Source: Sporothrix humicola (taxonomy: Eukaryota > Ascomycota > Sordariomycetes > Ophiostomatales > Ophiostomataceae). From it: a stretch of DNA of 64,000 nt. The notes beneath the pieces were generated by a model. That model worked only from the letters and a program-made list of their open reading frames with translations. It did no database searches and was not told the DNA's origin. Position numbers and translations under genes: made by a program. Position 1 is the stretch's first letter. Each line of letters begins with the position of its first letter. This document shows, piece after piece, positions 61,103 to 64,000 of this stretch. The stretch is taken from positions 62,001-126,000 of the forward strand of contig WNYE01000096.1 of assembly GCA_021396245.1 (NCBI GenBank), written 5' to 3'.

Positions 61103-64000
61103 ATGGCTGTCATGACATCACCACACCTGACAGACACCGCACCTCTCGATCACAAACTGCCATCCAAAATGGCCTCGCTCACAGAAGACCTGCCGACGAG
61201 CAATGGAGTTAATGGGTAAGTTGCTTGTTCATCTCATATTTTTTGGACTATTTTCCTTGTATGCCGTCATTGAGCCATTGAGCGCATTGCACTATCTGCG
61301 CAGTCGCACCTTCCTTCCCATTGCGCTTTGCGCCTGCCCTTCTCTTCCTGCCTCGCTCCTTCCCTTTTTGCGCAATTGCGCAGCATCACAGTCGTTCCTT
61401 CCCTTTACTCGCGCACTCACGCAATCATGTTGTTGCCTGTATTTATTTACGTTGACGGTCTGGCTGCCATTCACCGTGACAACCAAATCTGCTGTGTTGT
61501 TTCGTGAATCTCGCGATGCAGCGCATTCAATTGACCCACCAACATCGCATCACCACCCCCTCCTGTGATAACATTGCCATTTACTGTTCCATATTCGCAA
61601 TCTTTTCTTTTCTTTCTATCTGTTACTTATATATTTGCGCGCGCATCCAGTATGCGCTCGCTTAGTATATTTTTCACCATGTCCTCGTCTCCCTTGTTCT
61701 CCCCCTCAATGTGCGCTCTCAAATCCAGCTCTCTCCAGTTTTTGCTTTGTCTGCGATCCATTATATACATGATCTTTTGCTAACCATGCATGCAGCCACT
61801 CCGAGGCACCTTCCAAATCGCCACAGCCTGAAACTTCGCCAGCTGAGAAGACCGAGTCTGCCGATGTGACAGACAACATCGCCAAAAATGCCGACGCTTT
61901 TGGCGCCAACTCGACTTCCTCGGCACTGGAAAAGTCTGCGACGCCCGACGCACCGGAGAGCGACAAGGCCGCAGACGACGACGCAAAACCGGAATCGGCA
62001 GCAGAAGCAGAAGCAGCACCAGAGCCGACCAGCGACGCCGAGAAGAAGGAAGATGTGAGCGACGATAAGCCCGCCGAGTCGACGCCAGCACCAGCAGAGG
62101 AGCCGGCGGCAGAAGCAGAAGTACCAAAGCAGGCGAGCCCAGAAGCACCAGCAGCTCCCGCAGAAGAGGCCCCGGCTGCTGCCAGCCCTGCACCTGCCGA
62201 AGAACCCGCAAAGGAGGCTTCCGCAGAAGCAGAGAAGCAGCCAACGCCGCCTGTAGAGATCGCGTCGGAAGAGGCACCTGCAGCTGAGCCCGCAAGCGCT
62301 GCTGAGGATGCTCCTGCTTCAGACGACGCACCAAAGCCTGCTGAGGAGGAGGCAGCAGCACCAAAGGCCGCCTCGCCTTCGCCCGTTGCAGAAGCAAAGG
62401 ACTCGGATGTCGATATGGTTGATGTCACGCCGGTCGCCAGCGAGAACGCCACTCCTGCGGCCGCACCTGCTGCACCCTCTCCCGCCGCAGTGTCTAAGGC
62501 GCCCTCGCCGGAGAAGGCCAAGTCTCCTCTGCCCCCCCCACTCACACACTCCATCTCCTCCAGCCTCCTGCCCTCTCTTCGTGACGACAGGTCTCGCGAG
62601 AATAGCTCCACCGCGGCCGCTCACGACACGATCATGGCGGACGCCTCGGGCGGCAAGGTGTCAAGAGAGAGAGAAGACGACGAGGAGACTGGCCCCTCTG
62701 CGAAGCGCGCCAAGACCGAGGACGCCGAGGCACCTGCTGCTCAGGCCGCCCAGTCAGAGCCCGCTGCCGCCAGCTCCGAGATGCAGATCGACGTTGCCCC
62801 CGTAGCAATGCCGCCTCGTGTTCGTGCAGTAGCTAAGGAAGGCAGTTTGGCCGACCCTGTGCTCGAGAACGATCCCATCACACCCTATGCCAGCAAAGAG
62901 ATCCGCCGTGTCCTCGCCAGCGTCAAGAAAACGAAGGCAGGTAACAACTTTAAAGATCCTGTCCACAAGAAGTGGCCCATGCTGTGGGACTCGTATATTG
63001 CACGAGTGGCCAAGCCCGTCGATATTGGTTTCCTGGAGCGCAACCTGAGAGAGAACGTGTACAATACGCACGGCGAGTTCACTGCCGATCTGTTCTTGAT
63101 CTACGAGAACTCCATCTCCTTCAACGGTCTCGGCAACGCTGTCACCGATGAGGCCAAGTCGCTCGTTGACAACTTCTTCACTCGACTGTCCGAGGTCTCT
63201 GCGCAAGAGCCCCAGAAGCCCGAGAAGAAGGAGAACAAGCAGCTTCCCACCCGCCAAACCGAGCCCCGCGCGGCCACCAACCGCCGCGAGTCTCGTGGTG
63301 CCGCCAGCTCACCCATTGAGGATTCCGTTATTGCCGTCTCAGCTAGCCCGCTTGCGGTGTCGACCTCGTTTGGTGCCAACGCCAAGGCATCGTCTCCCGG
63401 TGCCGGTGGTGCGACGGCCGTCGAGGCGTCGACTCCCGTGTTTGCCGTCCCGTCGTCTGGCGTGCCCATTATTCGCCGTGACTCAGCCAAGAACGACGGT
63501 GACCGGCCAAAGCGCCCCATCCACCCGCCCAAGAACCGCGACCTCGGATACGAGCCCAAGAACAACAAGAAGAAGTCCCCTGAGTTCCGTTTCTGTGAGG
63601 AGGTTCTCAAGGAGCTGGTCAAGGCCAAGCACTACGAGAACAATCACTGGTTCCTGAAGCCCGTCGACGCTGTTGCGCTGCAGATCCCGACATACCACAA
63701 GGTGATCAAGAAGCCGATGGATCTGGGCACAATGCAGACGAAGCTGAACCACGGGGAGTACGTGTCGGCCAAGGACTTTGAGAACGACTTCGGTTTGATA
63801 GTGAAGAACTGTCGCAAGTTCAACGTCGTTGGCGAGGTTGTGGATGCCGCCAACCGTCTGGAGGACCTGTTCAAGCAGAAGTGGGCCGAGAAGGACAGCT
63901 GGATCGCAGCACACACGACCAAGGCTGCCGAGCATACCCCCTCTGTTAAGGATGAGGACTCAGAGGAGGACGCCGAGGACAGCGACGACGAGGGCGATGT
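61103..64000 (+). CDS. bdf1: BET-family double bromodomain protein Bdf1 (3' end outside window)
   Basis: Two exons seen: 61103-61215 and 61796 to the window end, with a long first intron of 580 nt (GTAAGT donor, GCTAACC branch, GCAG acceptor). About 773 residues are present. Residues 39-330 are Ala/Glu/Pro-rich and disordered. Bromodomain 1 is at about 394-505 (FKDPVHKKWPMLWDSY, VYNTHGEFTADLFLIYENS, FNG). Bromodomain 2 is at about 633-739, with WFLKPVDAVALQIPTYHKV, KKPMDLGTMQTKL and NCRKFN, whose Asn is the acetyl-lysine-binding residue. An acidic stretch begins at the window edge (EDSEEDAEDSDDEGD). The ET domain expected next is not in view. Bdf1 reads acetylated histone H4 and supports TFIID-linked transcription in the nucleus. 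The first bromodomain is divergent from the canonical fungal form. Confidence 0.9.
61216..61795 (+). other. long first intron of the bdf1 gene
   Basis: 580 nt, about ten times the length of most introns in this window, and pyrimidine-rich. It splits the codon for Gly38 and both flanking exons join in frame. Confidence 0.8.

Noticed and set aside
61706..62611. 301-codon minus-strand frame rich in Ala, Gly, Ser
   Set aside because: Antisense of the Ala/Glu/Pro-rich region of Bdf1.
1..64000. CRISPR array, bacterial operon or phage features
   Set aside because: Spliced genes, fungal families and lack of direct repeat-spacer arrays show that the DNA is eukaryotic.

Overview
The window looks like nuclear DNA of a filamentous ascomycete, most likely a sordariomycete; genus and order cannot be resolved. 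The evidence is GC-rich coding sequence, short introns (mostly 50-90 nt, with CTAAC-like branch points and GT..AG ends), long pyrimidine-rich leaders, and fungal-only families (Zn2Cys6 regulator, DUF1741/ARMH3, BET protein Bdf1, Mgs1).

Left part, about 1-23.8 kb, is an accessory metabolic neighbourhood. In order it holds: the C-terminal part of an acyl-CoA-dehydrogenase-like flavoprotein; a class-C beta-lactamase/esterase-like serine hydrolase; a secreted serine-rich protein with a carbohydrate-binding-like C-terminus; two divergent paralogous short-chain dehydrogenases, one with a damaged nucleotide-binding loop; an ankyrin-repeat protein; a zinc-dependent medium-chain dehydrogenase; an alkylmercury-lyase (MerB)-like protein; an NmrA/isoflavone-reductase-like protein; a large Zn2Cys6 transcription factor; an HSL-type esterase; and a cytochrome P450 interrupted by an in-frame TAG. 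There is no PKS, NRPS or terpene-cyclase backbone gene here, so a secondary-metabolite or catabolic cluster is possible but unproven.

Middle, about 23.8-30.7 kb, is a 6.9 kb stretch with no gene I can support. It contains short broken frames, a 23-nt poly-A run and a degenerate repeat. It separates the accessory part from the core part.

Right part, 30.7-64 kb, carries core cellular genes: Mgs1/WRNIP1 (DNA damage tolerance), Isa1 (mitochondrial Fe-S assembly), an ARMH3/DUF1741 protein, a fungal protein with a duplicated KRRFAP motif, a very large disordered protein with a Met/Gly/Asn-rich tail, a Utp5-like U3 snoRNP protein and a Bdf1-type double bromodomain protein cut by the window end. A 9.4 kb non-coding interval (41.1-50.6 kb) and a 3.1 kb interval (58.0-61.1 kb) hold simple repeats, an AT-rich island and long pyrimidine-rich leaders.

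Points most worth a second look: a short recurrent element (TGCGTAGCAGG) at the stop codon or 3' end of several genes and inside one intron; the MerB-like protein with a retained Cys..Glu..Cys triad; the SDR pair with one probable pseudoenzyme; the single nonsense codon in an otherwise intact P450; and an intron of 75 nt in the ARMH3 gene that is open and in frame. Exon limits were placed by hand from splice consensus and reading frame; no transcript evidence was available.
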